NCBI RefSeq assembly: GCF_902168175.1
Contig: NZ_CABHOU010000025.1
Coordinates: forward strand, 496,001-560,000
Source of the DNA: an uncultured Chitinophaga sp.
GTDB taxonomy: Bacteria; Bacteroidota; Bacteroidia; Chitinophagales; Chitinophagaceae
DNA length: 64,000 bases
Direction of reading: 5' to 3'
Made by a program: the position numbers and the translations under genes. Positions 9,248 to 18,434 of the stretch are shown one piece after another (the stretch's first letter is position 1; each line of letters begins with the position of its first letter). The notes under the pieces are model-generated. The model saw only the letters and a program-made list of their open reading frames with translations. It searched no databases and was not told where the DNA came from.

Positions 9248-9853
9248 TTATTTAGAGTACAACTCTACGATCAGCTGCTCCTTGATATTCTCAGGAACGC
9301 TTTCCCTTTCAGGATATGCGATGAATGTACCTTTATTATCTTTCTCGTTCCAGTCTAACCAGCTGAATTTCGGGTTTTTACCGCGAATAATGCTGGTCAG
9401 TGCTGTGTTACCTGCTGTTTTATCTTTCAGGCCGATGATATCGCCTGGTTTCAGCTGGTAAGAAGGTACGTTCATAACGTGACCATTCACAGTGATGTGT
9501 TTGTGAGAAACGAGCTGACGGGCAGCCGGACGGCTAGGTGCAATACCCAGACGGAATACGGTGTTATCCAAACGAGCTTCCAGCAGTTTGATCAATACCT
9601 CACCGGTAACGCCTTTTCTACGGTTAGCTTCGTCGAACAGATTACGGAACTGGCGCTCCAATAAACCATAGGTGTATTTTGCTTTCTGTTTCTCTCTCAG
9701 CTGCAGAGCGTATTCACCCAATTGCTTACGCTTCCTGGTAGCACCGTGCTGACCGGGAGGGTTGCTGTTCTTGCCTAAATACTTGCCATTACCGAGAATG
9801 GGCTCGCCAAAGATTCTAGAAATCTTGGTCTTGGGTCCTGTGTACCTTGCCAT
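9248..9853 (-). CDS. rpsD: 30S ribosomal protein S4
   Basis: A 201-residue primary 16S rRNA-binding protein with the S4 RNA-binding fold near residues 92-155 (EARLDNTVFRLGIAPSRPAARQLV). The N-terminus lacks the four-cysteine zinc cluster present in some S4 proteins, so this is the zinc-free form. It follows rpsK after 168 bases, an unusually wide gap with no clear promoter. Confidence 0.97.
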   Translation of the reverse strand: MARYTGPKTKISRIFGEPILGNGKYLGKNSNPPGQHGATRKRKQLGEYALQLREKQKAKYTYGLLERQFRNLFDEANRRKGVTGEVLIKLLEARLDNTVFRLGIAPSRPAARQLVSHKHITVNGHVMNVPSYQLKPGDIIGLKDKTAGNTALTSIIRGKNPKFSWLDWNEKDNKGTFIAYPERESVPENIKEQLIVELYSK

Positions 9854-10021
9854 GTTTTTCTTTGTTAGATTTTTTAGTTACGATGTGCGCTCTTCAAAAA
9901 ATCCAAAAACCTGATCGCACACCCACTGTTAAGTGTAAATATAAATTCCAAATTCCAGGATTCAGTAACCCCTCCGGTAAATAAATATACCGAAAAGAAC
10001 TGTATCCTGGAGTTTGATAAA

Positions 10022-10420
10022 CTAAACCCTACGTTTCTTAGGAGGACGGCAACCGTTGTGCGGTAAAGGCGTCACATCTTTGATCATGTTTACTTCGATA
10101 CCTGAGTTCGCGATTGCACGGATAGCGCTTTCACGACCTGCACCAGGACCTTTTACAAACACGTCAGCTCTTTTCAGACCAGCGTCGATAGCTACTTTAG
10201 CAGCATCGCTAGCAGCCAGCTGCGCAGCGTATGGAGTGTTCTTTTTAGAACCTTTGAAACCCATTTTACCTGCAGAAGACCAGGATATTACCTGACCGAA
10301 TTTATTGGTGATGCTAACAATAATATTGTTAAAGCTGGCGGAGATATGTACGTCTCCGTAGTTATCTACCTTTACTACCCTTTTCTTCGCAGCAGCTTTG
10401 GTATTGGTTGCTTTTGCCAT
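10022..10420 (-). CDS. rpsK: 30S ribosomal protein S11
   Basis: A 132-residue platform protein of the small subunit. Its C-terminal signature [19 protein letters not shown] is complete. An N-terminal Ala/Lys-rich stretch precedes the conserved core, which begins near residue 18. Confidence 0.97.
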   Translation of the reverse strand: MAKATNTKAAAKKRVVKVDNYGDVHISASFNNIIVSITNKFGQVISWSSAGKMGFKGSKKNTPYAAQLAASDAAKVAIDAGLKRADVFVKGPGAGRESAIRAIANSGIEVNMIKDVTPLPHNGCRPPKKRRV

Positions 10421-10531
10421 AGTTATTAAAATTCCGAATATGACTTTCCTGATCCGTTTATATGAACACCCAATTTCGTTGCCTGATACTCCGGATCTGG
10501 AAGTTAGAATATCAGCCCAGGGCCTTATTTA

Positions 10532-10912
10532 CTATTTCTTAGGTGCTTTCTTCTTACCAGCAACTGTCTTACGCTTACCTTTACGTGTACGGCTGTTGGT
10601 ACGTGTACGCTGACCTCTCAGCGGCAGACCTTTCCTGTGACGCAGGCCACGGTAGCAAGCAATATCCAGCAAACGCTTGATATTCATCTGAACTTCTGAA
10701 CGAAGCTGGCCTTCAACCTTGAACTCACCATTGATGATGTTACGGATTGCTGCCTGATCATCGTCATTCCAATCTTTCACTTTCTTGCTCAGATCAATTT
10801 CTGCTTTTGTCAGGATATACTGGGCGGTAGAACGACCAATACCAAAAATATAGGTCAGGCCAATTTCGCCTCTTTTGTTTTTAGGAAGATCTATACCGGC
10901 TATACGTGCCAT
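10532..10912 (-). CDS. rpsM: 30S ribosomal protein S13
   Basis: A 126-residue head protein of the small subunit, starting [21 protein letters not shown] with the helix-two-turn-helix region, and a basic C-terminal tail ending KKAPKK that reaches towards the tRNA sites. First gene after rpmJ. Confidence 0.97.
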   Translation of the reverse strand: MARIAGIDLPKNKRGEIGLTYIFGIGRSTAQYILTKAEIDLSKKVKDWNDDDQAAIRNIINGEFKVEGQLRSEVQMNIKRLLDIACYRGLRHRKGLPLRGQRTRTNSRTRKGKRKTVAGKKKAPKK

Positions 10913-10978
10913 ATCACTTGTTTAATTTATAATGTCAGTGTTGAATAAGCGACGGGAATACTCCCTCCGCGCGCCAAA

Positions 10979-11095
10979 TTATCCCTGGCGTTGTTTAAAG
11001 CGAGGATTCTTTTTGTTGATCACAAGCAGTTTACCTTTTCTGCGCACAATCTTGCAATCCGCACTTCTTTTCTTGATTGAAGCTCTAACCTTCAT
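10979..11095 (-). CDS. rpmJ: 50S ribosomal protein L36
   Basis: A 38-residue protein read directly from the minus strand between infA and rpsM: it begins [20 protein letters not shown] and ends in KQRQG. Of the four zinc ligands of the canonical form only one Cys (residue 14) remains; the others are Ser, Asn and Phe. This is therefore the zinc-independent type usual in Bacteroidota. Confidence 0.95.
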   Translation of the reverse strand: MKVRASIKKRSADCKIVRRKGKLLVINKKNPRFKQRQG

Positions 11096-11203
11096 ATATT
11101 TAAATTATAAGATAAAAATTAAAAGTTGTGTTTGTTATTGCACTACGTGCGTCAGTCTTAAAAGAAAACCAGTAACTCTCGTAACCTATCCCCAGATAAT
11201 TGA

Positions 11204-11422
11204 CTATTTGTACCTAAAAATGATTCTTCCTCTCGACAAATCATATGGGCTCATCTCTACACCCACCTTATCGCCTGGCAGGATTCTGATGTAGTGCATT
11301 CTCATTTTGCCAGAAATGGTAGCCAGGATCTCATGCCCGTTTTCCAATTTTACACGGAACATTGCATTCGATAAGGCTTCTAAAATAATACCATCCTGCT
11401 TAATAAGTGCCTGTTTAGCCAT
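11204..11422 (-). CDS. infA: Translation initiation factor IF-1
   Basis: A 72-residue single OB-fold protein that binds the A site of the 30S subunit during initiation. The family signature ([21 protein letters not shown]) and the ending [15 protein letters not shown] are intact. A possible separate promoter with a TATCTTTG -7 box lies at 11440-11447. Confidence 0.97.
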   Translation of the reverse strand: MAKQALIKQDGIILEALSNAMFRVKLENGHEILATISGKMRMHYIRILPGDKVGVEMSPYDLSRGRIIFRYK

Positions 11423-11439
11423 AAAAATTTTTAGGAATG

Positions 11440-11447
11440 CAAAGATA
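11440..11447 (-). promoter_or_regulatory. Possible -7 element upstream of infA
   Basis: The minus strand reads TATCTTTG 17 bases before the infA ATG. No good -33 element is present, so this is a weak call. Confidence 0.35.
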
Positions 11448-11579
11448 CCATAAAAGTTTCTGAAATGGAAAAAATTCCAAAAATAATTCTTTCCCGCGCT
11501 ACGATTGCGTTTGTAGCTCTCTCTACCTTTCCTCTGCCTGAATAATATTTATTGTAAATCAATATAATACGAATATAAA

Positions 11580-12383
11580 TTAATTATACACAACACTAAG
11601 CTCAGGATTACTTTTTTCCGCAGCTTCTATTCCGGCGAAGGTAGAAAGCATATCTGGCTTTCCTTTCATCACCGCAACTGTGTGTTCAAAGTGTACCGAA
11701 GGCTTACCGTCCGCCGTATTCACTGTCCAGCCATCCTCCAACCAAACGATCTCACGGGTGCCGAGATTGATCATCGGTTCTATACAGATTACTAACCCCT
11801 CCTTCATCACCGAGCCACTGCCTCTACGCCCGTAATTGGGCACCTGGGGATCTTCATGCAGGTGCTTGCCAATACCATGACCAACCATCTCACGAACAAT
11901 ACCGTATCCCTTTTCTTTCTCGATGTATTCCTGGATAGCGAAGGAGATATCTCCTATCCTGTTGCCGGCCACCGCTTTTTCAACGCCTTTTACAAGCGCC
12001 GCCTTCGTAGCATTCAACAAATGCTGTAATTCCGGCTTCACGTTGCCTATTCCGAACGTATAAGCACTGTCGCCATGGTATCCGTTGCTAAGTACCCCAA
12101 CGTCCACAGAAACGATGTCTCCATCCTTTATCACGTGTTTGTTAGGAATACCGTGTACAACTGCTTCATTTACCGAAATACAGCAGGTATTGGGAAAACC
12201 TTTGTAATTTTTAAATGCCGGAACCGCACCGTTATCGCGGATGAACTGCTCCGCCAATGCATCGACCTCCAAAGTAGTCATGCCCGGTTTAATAGATTTC
12301 GCTACCTCTTCCAGTGTGGCGCTTACAAGTAATGCGCTTTTCCTGATTAACTCTATCTCTTCTTTCGACTTATAGTAAATCAT
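11580..12383 (-). CDS. map: Type I methionine aminopeptidase
   Basis: A 267-residue enzyme that removes the initiator methionine. The metal ligands of the pita-bread fold are visible: Asp in DGDIVSVDVGV and in GYHGDSAY, His in VGHGIGKHLHEDP, Glu in CIEPM and in HFEHT. The frame extends to 12392 (MHAM), but a promoter-like element covers 12390-12397, so the ATG at 12383 (MIYYKSKEEI) is the better start. It lies between secY and infA, a common place in this cluster. Confidence 0.95.
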   Translation of the reverse strand: MIYYKSKEEIELIRKSALLVSATLEEVAKSIKPGMTTLEVDALAEQFIRDNGAVPAFKNYKGFPNTCCISVNEAVVHGIPNKHVIKDGDIVSVDVGVLSNGYHGDSAYTFGIGNVKPELQHLLNATKAALVKGVEKAVAGNRIGDISFAIQEYIEKEKGYGIVREMVGHGIGKHLHEDPQVPNYGRRGSGSVMKEGLVICIEPMINLGTREIVWLEDGWTVNTADGKPSVHFEHTVAVMKGKPDMLSTFAGIEAAEKSNPELSVVYN

Positions 12384-12389
12384 AGCATG

Positions 12390-12397
12390 CAAAGTTA
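12390..12397 (-). promoter_or_regulatory. Possible promoter -7 element of map
   Basis: The minus strand reads TAACTTTG, a match to TAnnTTTG, and ends 6 bases before the ATG at 12383. A transcript from it would have almost no leader. The -33 region is poor. Confidence 0.4.
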
Positions 12398-12451
12398 CTT
12401 AAAATTAGCCTAAATCCAGCCGAAAACCCTTGTCTGGTGCGGCCGGGCCAA

Positions 12452-12528
12452 TTAAAAACTTTAGCCACCGGTACAGGAAACAAAGCTGCTAAATTAACCT
12501 GCTTTGTGTCATGTGCCAGGTGGCTAAA
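12452..12528 (-). terminator. Long hairpin / probable terminator after secY
   Basis: TTTAGCCACC (12460-12469) pairs perfectly with GGTGGCTAAA (12519-12528). The interior pairs imperfectly (GGTACAGGAAACAAAGC against GCTTTGTGTCATGTGCC). On the minus strand it is followed by GTTTTTAATT. It lies between secY and map. Confidence 0.65.
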
Positions 12529-12551
12529 ATATAGGATTAAGCCGTTAGGGC

Positions 12552-13895
12552 TTATACATTTGCGGGTGTAGTCCTGCCTTTTATACGGCCAGAGCTCATC
12601 AGACCATCGTAGTGGCGCATCAGCAGCTGGCTTTCGATCTGTTGCAGGGTATCGAGGATAACACCTACCATGATCAACAGGGAAGTACCACCAAAGAAGG
12701 ATGCGAAACCTGCATTAATGTGCAGGGCCGAAGCCAGACCTGGAAGAATACCAACCAATGCCAGGAAAAATGCACCAGGCAATGTGATACGGTCCATTAC
12801 AGCACCGATATAATCTGCAGTAGCCTGACCAGGTTTTACACCAGGAATGAAACCGTTGTTACGTTTCATTTCTTCAGCCATCTGCGAAGGATTAAATATC
12901 AGGGCAGTATAGAAGTAGGTAAATACAATTACCAGTATACAGTAAATAAGGCTGTAGTACCCGTTTGTGGGATCGCTAAATATCCGAACGAAACCAGAAG
13001 CGCTTTCAGACGATGTTGCAAAGTTGATAGCAGTTGCAGGAATGAACATAATAGCCTGAGCGAAGATGATTGGCATAACACCCGCAGCATTCACTTTAAG
13101 CGGAATGAACTGGCGTACACCACCGAATTGTTTGTTGCCAACAATTCGTTTCGCATAGTTAACAGGGATCTTCCTGGTACCTTGCACCAGCAGGATAAGC
13201 CCGACAGTGATAAGGATGAAGAACGCGATCTCTATCAGGAACATTAGCAGTCCCCCACCACCTTCTGTAGTCCTGGATACGAATTCCTGAAAAAGCGATT
13301 CTGGAAGACGGGCAAGGATGCCTACCATGATGATAATGGAAGTACCGTTACCAATACCTTTGTCTGTGATTTTTTCACCGAGCCACATTACAAACAGCGT
13401 ACCGGCTGTAAGTACTACCGTAGTAGAGAGCCAGAACATGAATGAGCCATAGGCATCGATAATAGCACCACCGGATTGCTGTTTCAGGTAAGCCACGTAA
13501 GCGCTTGCCTGGAATGCAGTAACAACAACTGTAAGTATACGAGTGTATTGGTTGATTTTTTTTCTACCGCTTTCGCCTTCTTTCTGCAGTTTCTGGAAAT
13601 AAGGTACTGCAATGGTTAACAGCTGGATAGCAATTGAAGCCGAAATGTAAGGCATAATGCCCAGGGCAAATATGGAAGCGCGGGAGAATGAACCACCGGC
13701 GAACATATTAAACAGTCCCAGGATACCCTTACTTGACGTTTCGGCAAAAGCTGCCAGACGGTTAGGGTCGATACCGGGCAGGGCAATGTAAGATCCCACG
13801 CGGTAGATCAGGACCAGGAGCAACGTTGTAAGAATGCGGTTGCGCAAGTCTTCGATACTCCAGATATTCTTGATAGTTTCGATAAATTTCTTCAC
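12552..13895 (-). CDS. secY: Protein translocase subunit SecY
   Basis: A 447-residue channel subunit of the Sec translocon with about ten transmembrane helices. It opens with IWSIEDLRNRILTTLLLVLIY and the first periplasmic loop GSYIALPGID, and contains the conserved GTSIIIMVGI stretch and the C-terminal cytoplasmic tail. It follows rplO after 78 bases, and a large hairpin follows its stop. Confidence 0.97.
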   Translation of the reverse strand: MKKFIETIKNIWSIEDLRNRILTTLLLVLIYRVGSYIALPGIDPNRLAAFAETSSKGILGLFNMFAGGSFSRASIFALGIMPYISASIAIQLLTIAVPYFQKLQKEGESGRKKINQYTRILTVVVTAFQASAYVAYLKQQSGGAIIDAYGSFMFWLSTTVVLTAGTLFVMWLGEKITDKGIGNGTSIIIMVGILARLPESLFQEFVSRTTEGGGGLLMFLIEIAFFILITVGLILLVQGTRKIPVNYAKRIVGNKQFGGVRQFIPLKVNAAGVMPIIFAQAIMFIPATAINFATSSESASGFVRIFSDPTNGYYSLIYCILVIVFTYFYTALIFNPSQMAEEMKRNNGFIPGVKPGQATADYIGAVMDRITLPGAFFLALVGILPGLASALHINAGFASFFGGTSLLIMVGVILDTLQQIESQLLMRHYDGLMSSGRIKGRTTPANV

Positions 13896-13930
13896 AGGAA
13901 GACAAGGTTTAATAGCGCTTGCAAAATACG

Positions 13931-13960
13931 AGAAGACGCACTACTCCGTAGGCGTCTTCT
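13931..13960. repeat. Intercistronic hairpin between rplO and secY
   Basis: AGAAGACGC (13931-13939) pairs with GCGTCTTCT (13952-13960); inside it CTAC pairs with GTAG. The minus-strand flank has only TATTTTG, so it is not a convincing terminator. Confidence 0.7.
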
Positions 13961-13973
13961 CTATCGTAAAAAC

Positions 13974-14420
13974 TTATACCAGTTCTACTGAACCGCCTGC
14001 AGTTTCGATAGCTTGTTTAGCTTTCTCGCTGATTGCGTTCACTTTCAGAGACACTTTGCTTTTCAACTCACCATGACCAAGTACTTTAACCTGGGCAGTT
14101 TTGTTGATCAGACCGTTCATGTACAGTGTATCCAGGGAGAATTCCTGAAGACCGTATTTCTCAATGATCTGCTCAAGCTGACCAATGTTAAATACTTTGT
14201 ATTCAATACGGTTGTTGTTGACAAAGCCTCTTTTAGGCAGGCGACGTTGGATCGGCATCTGACCACCTTCGTGTCCTCTTTTAGAAGAGTAACCAGTGTT
14301 TGATTGCGCACCCTTATTACCTTTAGTAGCGGTACCACCTTTACCGGAAGCTTCACCACGACCTAAACGTTTCTCTTTATGTACAGCACCTTGTGCAGGT
14401 TTTAATGTATGCAGGTTCAT
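13974..14420 (-). CDS. rplO: 50S ribosomal protein L15
   Basis: A 148-residue late-assembly 23S rRNA-binding protein. The Gly/Lys-rich N-terminus (KRLGRGEASGKGGTATKGNK) is characteristic. It lies in canonical order between rpmD and secY. Confidence 0.97.
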   Translation of the reverse strand: MNLHTLKPAQGAVHKEKRLGRGEASGKGGTATKGNKGAQSNTGYSSKRGHEGGQMPIQRRLPKRGFVNNNRIEYKVFNIGQLEQIIEKYGLQEFSLDTLYMNGLINKTAQVKVLGHGELKSKVSLKVNAISEKAKQAIETAGGSVELV

Positions 14421-14533
14421 GTCTATAATTTTTTTTACTTACGCGGAAATCAACCGCTCGCTTGCTTTAAAATAAAATTTATTGCCGGGGCAATATAGTA
14501 AACTTAGGTAATAGAAGAAAGAAACCGGAAAAA

Positions 14534-14719
14534 TTAACCGTTAACTTCCTCAACCTTTACCAGGTGGTTTACTTTACGCACCATACCGAGGATCTGAGGA
14601 GTAGCTTCAACTTCAACAGCCGCGTTCATCTTTCTGAGACCCAGCGCCTGTAATGTAAGTTTCTGCCTTTCAGGACGGTCAATGCCACTTTTTACCTGAG
14701 TGATCTTGATCTTTGCCAT
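14534..14719 (-). CDS. rpmD: 50S ribosomal protein L30
   Basis: A 61-residue protein, the normal bacterial length, with the signature KSGIDRPERQKLTLQALGLR. It lies between rpsE and rplO. Confidence 0.96.
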   Translation of the reverse strand: MAKIKITQVKSGIDRPERQKLTLQALGLRKMNAAVEVEATPQILGMVRKVNHLVKVEEVNG

Positions 14720-14798
14720 TTTATTAATCAGTTTGAAGTTCGTTAGTAAAACTGCAGCTGCCTTTCAGCGCACTGTAACTTTACAGCACCGAACAAGA

Positions 14799-15317
14799 TT
14801 ATCCGTTAAATACTTTCTTCAAAGAGATGCTTCTCGTTCTAGCGATAGACACCGGCTCGCGGAGCAGGCCCAGCGCTTTGAAGGTAGCTTTTACCACGTT
14901 GTGAGGATTGGCAGAACCCAAAGATTTAGCCAATACGTCGGTGATACCTGCACTTTCAAGAACAGCACGCATAGAACCACCAGCGATCACACCTGTACCA
15001 TGAGCAGCAGGTTTGATCAGTACTTTCGCAGCACCTTCTTTGGCAAACTGATCATGAGGAATTGTACCGTGCATTACAGGTACTTTGATCAGGTTCTTTT
15101 TAGCATCATCTATACCTTTAGTGATAGCTTCCTGTACCTCTTTGGCTTTACCCAGGCCGTGACCAACCACGCCATTCTCGTTACCTACAACCACCAGGGC
15201 AGAAAAGCTGAATGTACGACCGCCTTTGGTAGTTTTGGTAACCCTGTTGATAGCTACCACTTTTTCCTTCAGCTCCAGCTCACCAGCTTTTATTTTATTG
15301 AATGAATTCTTTGCCAT
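14799..15317 (-). CDS. rpsE: 30S ribosomal protein S5
   Basis: A 172-residue fidelity protein of the 30S subunit. The N-terminal double-stranded-RNA-binding-like domain begins [20 protein letters not shown]; the C-terminal domain includes [20 protein letters not shown]. Confidence 0.97.
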   Translation of the reverse strand: MAKNSFNKIKAGELELKEKVVAINRVTKTTKGGRTFSFSALVVVGNENGVVGHGLGKAKEVQEAITKGIDDAKKNLIKVPVMHGTIPHDQFAKEGAAKVLIKPAAHGTGVIAGGSMRAVLESAGITDVLAKSLGSANPHNVVKATFKALGLLREPVSIARTRSISLKKVFNG

Positions 15318-15361
15318 TTGTTTAAATAAGAATTACGATTTCAGAATTATGCTTTTGACAC

Positions 15362-15385
15362 CCGGCTATTCCAAAGAATAACCGG
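15362..15385. repeat. Intercistronic hairpin between rplR and rpsE
   Basis: CCGG-C-TATTC pairs with GAATA-A-CCGG around the loop CAAA, with a single C/A mismatch. Confidence 0.55.
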
Positions 15386-15398
15386 TGCGGAGCTTGAT

Positions 15399-15752
15399 TT
15401 AGAATTGCAGACCGGCTTCACGGGCACCATCGGCTACCGCCTTGACACGACCATGGTAAAGGTAACCGCTTCTGTCGAAAACTACTTTGGTAAGGCCCAG
15501 AGCAACGGCTTTAGTAGCCAGTGCAGCGCCCACCAATTTAGATTTTTCGCTTTTATTGCCCTTCTGCGCAACAATATCCTTATCGCGTGAAGAAGCTGAT
15601 GCCAGGGTAGTACCGTTGGTATCATCTATCAGCTGCACGTAGATTTCTGCATTACTGCGGAATACCGAAAATCTAGGTGTCTGTGCAGTACCGCCCACTT
15701 TCTTACGAATGCGGTAGCGGATCTTCTGTCTTCTGATTACTTTAGTGTTCAT
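15399..15752 (-). CDS. rplR: 50S ribosomal protein L18
   Basis: A 117-residue 5S rRNA-binding protein with the conserved ending [20 protein letters not shown]. It lies between rplF and rpsE. Confidence 0.97.
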   Translation of the reverse strand: MNTKVIRRQKIRYRIRKKVGGTAQTPRFSVFRSNAEIYVQLIDDTNGTTLASASSRDKDIVAQKGNKSEKSKLVGAALATKAVALGLTKVVFDRSGYLYHGRVKAVADGAREAGLQF

Positions 15753-15794
15753 TGTTTATTTATTTAAGAACCCGATGCTGCCGGATTCAAAATC

Positions 15795-15816
15795 CTGCTC
15801 CGCCGAAACGGAGCAG
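15795..15816. repeat. Intercistronic hairpin between rplF and rplR
   Basis: CTGCTCCG pairs perfectly with CGGAGCAG around a 6-base loop. On the minus strand a second small palindrome (GGATTTTGAATCC) follows directly. Confidence 0.7.
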
Positions 15817-15874
15817 TGGAATGTTAAAAAATGATTCAATTACATCGATCGCCCGTTTAAGGAACGATGCGGTA

Positions 15875-16429
15875 TTATTTACCGGCAGATTTACCTGCTT
15901 TCTTACGTACCACTTCGTCGCTGTAGCGAACACCTTTACCTTTGTAAGGCTCAGGCTTACGGAGGCTGCGGATTTTAGCAGCAACCTGACCGAGTAATTG
16001 TTTATCGATACCTTCCAGCATGATCTTAGGGTTCTGACCTTTTTCAGTTAAAGTAGCAACCTTCAGTTCTTTTGGAATTTCGATGATAATATTGTGTGAG
16101 TAACCGAGTGACAGGTCCAAAAGCTGACCCTGGTTGGCGGCTTTGTAACCTACACCTACCAGTTCGAGTTGCTTTTTGAAACCCTCGGTTACACCAGCTA
16201 CCATGTTAGCGAGCAGCGCGCGGTATAAACCGTGCAAAGCGCGGTGACGGATCTGATCGGTAGGACGATATACGGTAAGCACACCTTCAGCTACTTCAAC
16301 TTTAATATCCCTGTTGAGTACTTCCTTCAGTTCGCCTTTAGGGCCTTTTACCGTGATTTCATTAGCCGGGGAAACTGTAACAGTAACACCGCTGGCCAAT
16401 TTGATAGGACTCTTTCCTATACGTGACAT
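15875..16429 (-). CDS. rplF: 50S ribosomal protein L6
   Basis: A 184-residue protein near the factor-binding site, made of two similar halves. It starts MSRIGKSPIKLASGV and has the C-terminal signature RKPEPYKGKGVRYSDE. Confidence 0.97.
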   Translation of the reverse strand: MSRIGKSPIKLASGVTVTVSPANEITVKGPKGELKEVLNRDIKVEVAEGVLTVYRPTDQIRHRALHGLYRALLANMVAGVTEGFKKQLELVGVGYKAANQGQLLDLSLGYSHNIIIEIPKELKVATLTEKGQNPKIMLEGIDKQLLGQVAAKIRSLRKPEPYKGKGVRYSDEVVRKKAGKSAGK

Positions 16430-16519
16430 AACTTTTCAGTTTATTAAGTTAAATATGTTGAGTTCAAAGCGTTCCGTGTTCAGCGCCGTATAGAAAGCTT
16501 AATTGTCAGATACGCTTTT

Positions 16520-16537
16520 AGCGGCCCTGCGGCCGCT
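16520..16537. repeat. GC-rich intercistronic hairpin between rpsH and rplF
   Basis: AGCGGCC pairs with GGCCGCT around the loop CTGC. It lies just beyond the rpsH stop on the minus strand and is not followed by a T-run. Confidence 0.7.
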
Positions 16538-16545
16538 GTAAAGTC

Positions 16546-16944
16546 TTAGTAAATGTAGCACACTACCTCACCACCTACGTTCTGAGCTTTCGCCTCTTTG
16601 TCGGTCATTACACCTTTAGAAGTAGAGATGATAGAAATACCCAAACCGTTTTTCACGCGTTTGAAGTCGGCAGGGCTGGAGTACTGGCGAAGACCGGGGC
16701 GGCTGATACGCTGCAGATCGGTGATAGCCGGAACTTTAGTCTGAGGATCGTATTTCAAAGCGATCTTGATCAGACCTTGTTTGTTATCCTCTTCGAATTT
16801 GTACTTCAGGATATAACCCTTGTCGTACAGAATTTCTGTGATACGTTTTTTCAGTTTAGAGGCTGGAATTTCCACGATTCTGTGGTTAGCCATTTGCGCG
16901 TTGCGGATGCGCGTTAAAAAGTCTGAAATTGGATCAGTAACCAT
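16546..16944 (-). CDS. rpsH: 30S ribosomal protein S8
   Basis: A 132-residue primary 16S rRNA-binding protein. It opens MVTDPISDFLTRIRNAQ and carries the C-terminal signature STSKGVMTDKEAK. In E. coli, S8 represses its own operon; a matching target cannot be identified here by eye. Confidence 0.97.
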   Translation of the reverse strand: MVTDPISDFLTRIRNAQMANHRIVEIPASKLKKRITEILYDKGYILKYKFEEDNKQGLIKIALKYDPQTKVPAITDLQRISRPGLRQYSSPADFKRVKNGLGISIISTSKGVMTDKEAKAQNVGGEVVCYIY

Positions 16945-17039
16945 TGTTTCAAAAAAGTTAAAAATTTACAATGCGATATCCAACCGATAAAGGAAAGGAA
17001 TCAGTTGCTGCCGGTATGCTGGACCGGGCTTATTTGTGC

Positions 17040-17309
17040 TTACCAGCTAGCTTTTCTAACACCAGGGATTTTACCTGAAAGGGCCATGTCGCGGAACATG
17101 TTACGGCACAGGCCAAATTGGCGCATGTAACCTTTTGGACGACCGCTCAGTTGGCACCGGTTGTGCAGGCGAACGGGAGATGCATTTCTAGGCAGTTTGT
17201 CAAGTGCTGCGTAATCGCCTGCGGCTTTCAGCTCAGCGCGTTTCTCAGCAAATTTTTCTACCAGTGCTTCTCTCTTTCTTTGTCTGGCTTTAATGGATTC
17301 TCTTGCCAT
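17040..17309 (-). CDS. rpsN: 30S ribosomal protein S14 (zinc-free form)
   Basis: An 89-residue protein of the long, zinc-independent type: the region that holds CxxC pairs in zinc-binding S14 reads [20 protein letters not shown]. It lies between rplE and rpsH. Confidence 0.97.
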   Translation of the reverse strand: MARESIKARQRKREALVEKFAEKRAELKAAGDYAALDKLPRNASPVRLHNRCQLSGRPKGYMRQFGLCRNMFRDMALSGKIPGVRKASW

Positions 17310-17387
17310 ATTAAATTGTTGATATTCCGGTTTTAAAATCCCAAATCCCAGGCTTTTAATAGCCCGGGACTTGTTATTTCGAATATA

Positions 17388-17963
17388 TTATTGATTATCT
17401 TTCTTCATGTTACGGAACGGCATACCCAGTTCTCTCAGCAGCTCGTAAGCTTCTTCGTTAGTTTGGGCAGTTGTCACGAAAGTGATATCCATACCAGCGA
17501 TTTTAGTCACTTTATCGATATCGATCTCAGGGAAGATGATCTGCTCGGTGATACCCATTGTGTAGTTACCACGGCCATCAAATGCCTTTTCGTTAACGCC
17601 TTTGAAGTCACGTACGCGGGGCAGGGATACAGACACCAGCCTGTCCAGGAACTCGTACATGTTAACACCACGAAGTGTTACGCGGGCGCCAATTGGCATA
17701 TTTTTCCTCAACTTGAAGTTGGAGATATCTTTTTTAGACATAGTAGCGATGGCTTTCTGACCTGAAATACGGGTCATTTCGTCCACTGCGATGTCAACCA
17801 GTTTCTTATCACTAACTGCACCGTTAATACCCTGGTTCAGGCATATTTTGGTGAGGCGTGGAACCTGCATCACTGTTTTGTAGCTGAATTTCTTCATCAG
17901 TGCATTTACCACTTCTTCGCGGTACTTGGTAGCCAGCCTGGGTGTGTATGTAGTGTTTGCCAT
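17388..17963 (-). CDS. rplE: 50S ribosomal protein L5
   Basis: A 191-residue 5S rRNA-binding protein with the signature [13 protein letters not shown] near residue 34 and FPEIDIDKV near the C-terminus. Its ATG overlaps the rplX stop by one base (TAATG), which implies translational coupling. Confidence 0.97.
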   Translation of the reverse strand: MANTTYTPRLATKYREEVVNALMKKFSYKTVMQVPRLTKICLNQGINGAVSDKKLVDIAVDEMTRISGQKAIATMSKKDISNFKLRKNMPIGARVTLRGVNMYEFLDRLVSVSLPRVRDFKGVNEKAFDGRGNYTMGITEQIIFPEIDIDKVTKIAGMDITFVTTAQTNEEAYELLRELGMPFRNMKKDNQ

Positions 17964-18301
17964 TATTTAATTACCTCCCCTGATTTTTTAGCTATACGAA
18001 CTAATTTACCGGTCTCTCTCTGCCTGGTAACCCTTGTAGGTTTGCCAGCTTTAGCATCCCAAAGCATAACATTAGAGATAGCGATAGGCGCTTCCTGCTT
18101 TACGATACCACCTTTGGTATTCTGAGCAGTCGGTTTTGTGTGTTTGGTGTTAATATTAACACCTTCCACCAGCACGCGTGCCTTCTCAGGAAGTACTTCC
18201 AACACTTTGCGGGCTTTGGTTCTGTCCTTGTCGTCGCCGGCAATAACTACTACCAAGTCGCCTTTCTTAATGTTGAACTTTGGCTTGAATCTAGTTTTCA
18301 T
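17963..18301 (-). CDS. rplX: 50S ribosomal protein L24
   Basis: A 112-residue assembly initiator of the large subunit with an N-terminal KOW motif ([20 protein letters not shown]). It has its own promoter (18379-18409) and a leader hairpin (18322-18345), and is translationally coupled to rplE. Confidence 0.97.
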   Translation of the reverse strand: MKTRFKPKFNIKKGDLVVVIAGDDKDRTKARKVLEVLPEKARVLVEGVNINTKHTKPTAQNTKGGIVKQEAPIAISNVMLWDAKAGKPTRVTRQRETGKLVRIAKKSGEVIK

Positions 18302-18321
18302 TATTTGTTTATTTAAAACGC

Positions 18322-18345
18322 CAAGCGAAACCTTTGTTTCGCTTG
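18322..18345 (-). promoter_or_regulatory. Leader hairpin upstream of rplX
   Basis: CAAGCGAAAC pairs perfectly over 10 bases with GTTTCGCTTG around a 4-base loop. It sits in the 5' leader between the rplX promoter and its ATG and is followed by GCGTTTTAAAT, so it could be an attenuator or a binding site for a ribosomal protein. Confidence 0.6.
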
Positions 18346-18378
18346 ATTAATAAGTTTTCTCGTTTTTGAAACGGGCTG

Positions 18379-18409
18379 CAAAGATATATATAAAAAGCGA
18401 AAAGGCAAA
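18379..18409 (-). promoter_or_regulatory. Internal promoter of the spc segment (rplX onwards)
   Basis: On the minus strand TTTG (18409-18406), a 19-base spacer and TATCTTTG (18386-18379) match the Bacteroidota consensus exactly. The -33 box lies inside the hairpin that follows rplN. Confidence 0.75.
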
Positions 18410-18424
18410 ATCTGCCTTTTCGCT
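18391..18424 (-). terminator. Terminator-like hairpin after rplN
   Basis: AGCGAAAAGGCA (18396-18407) pairs with TGCCTTTTCGCT (18413-18424) around a 5-base loop. On the minus strand it is followed by TTTTTATATA. It begins 11 bases beyond the rplN stop. Confidence 0.75.
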
Positions 18425-18434
18425 GATAAATATC

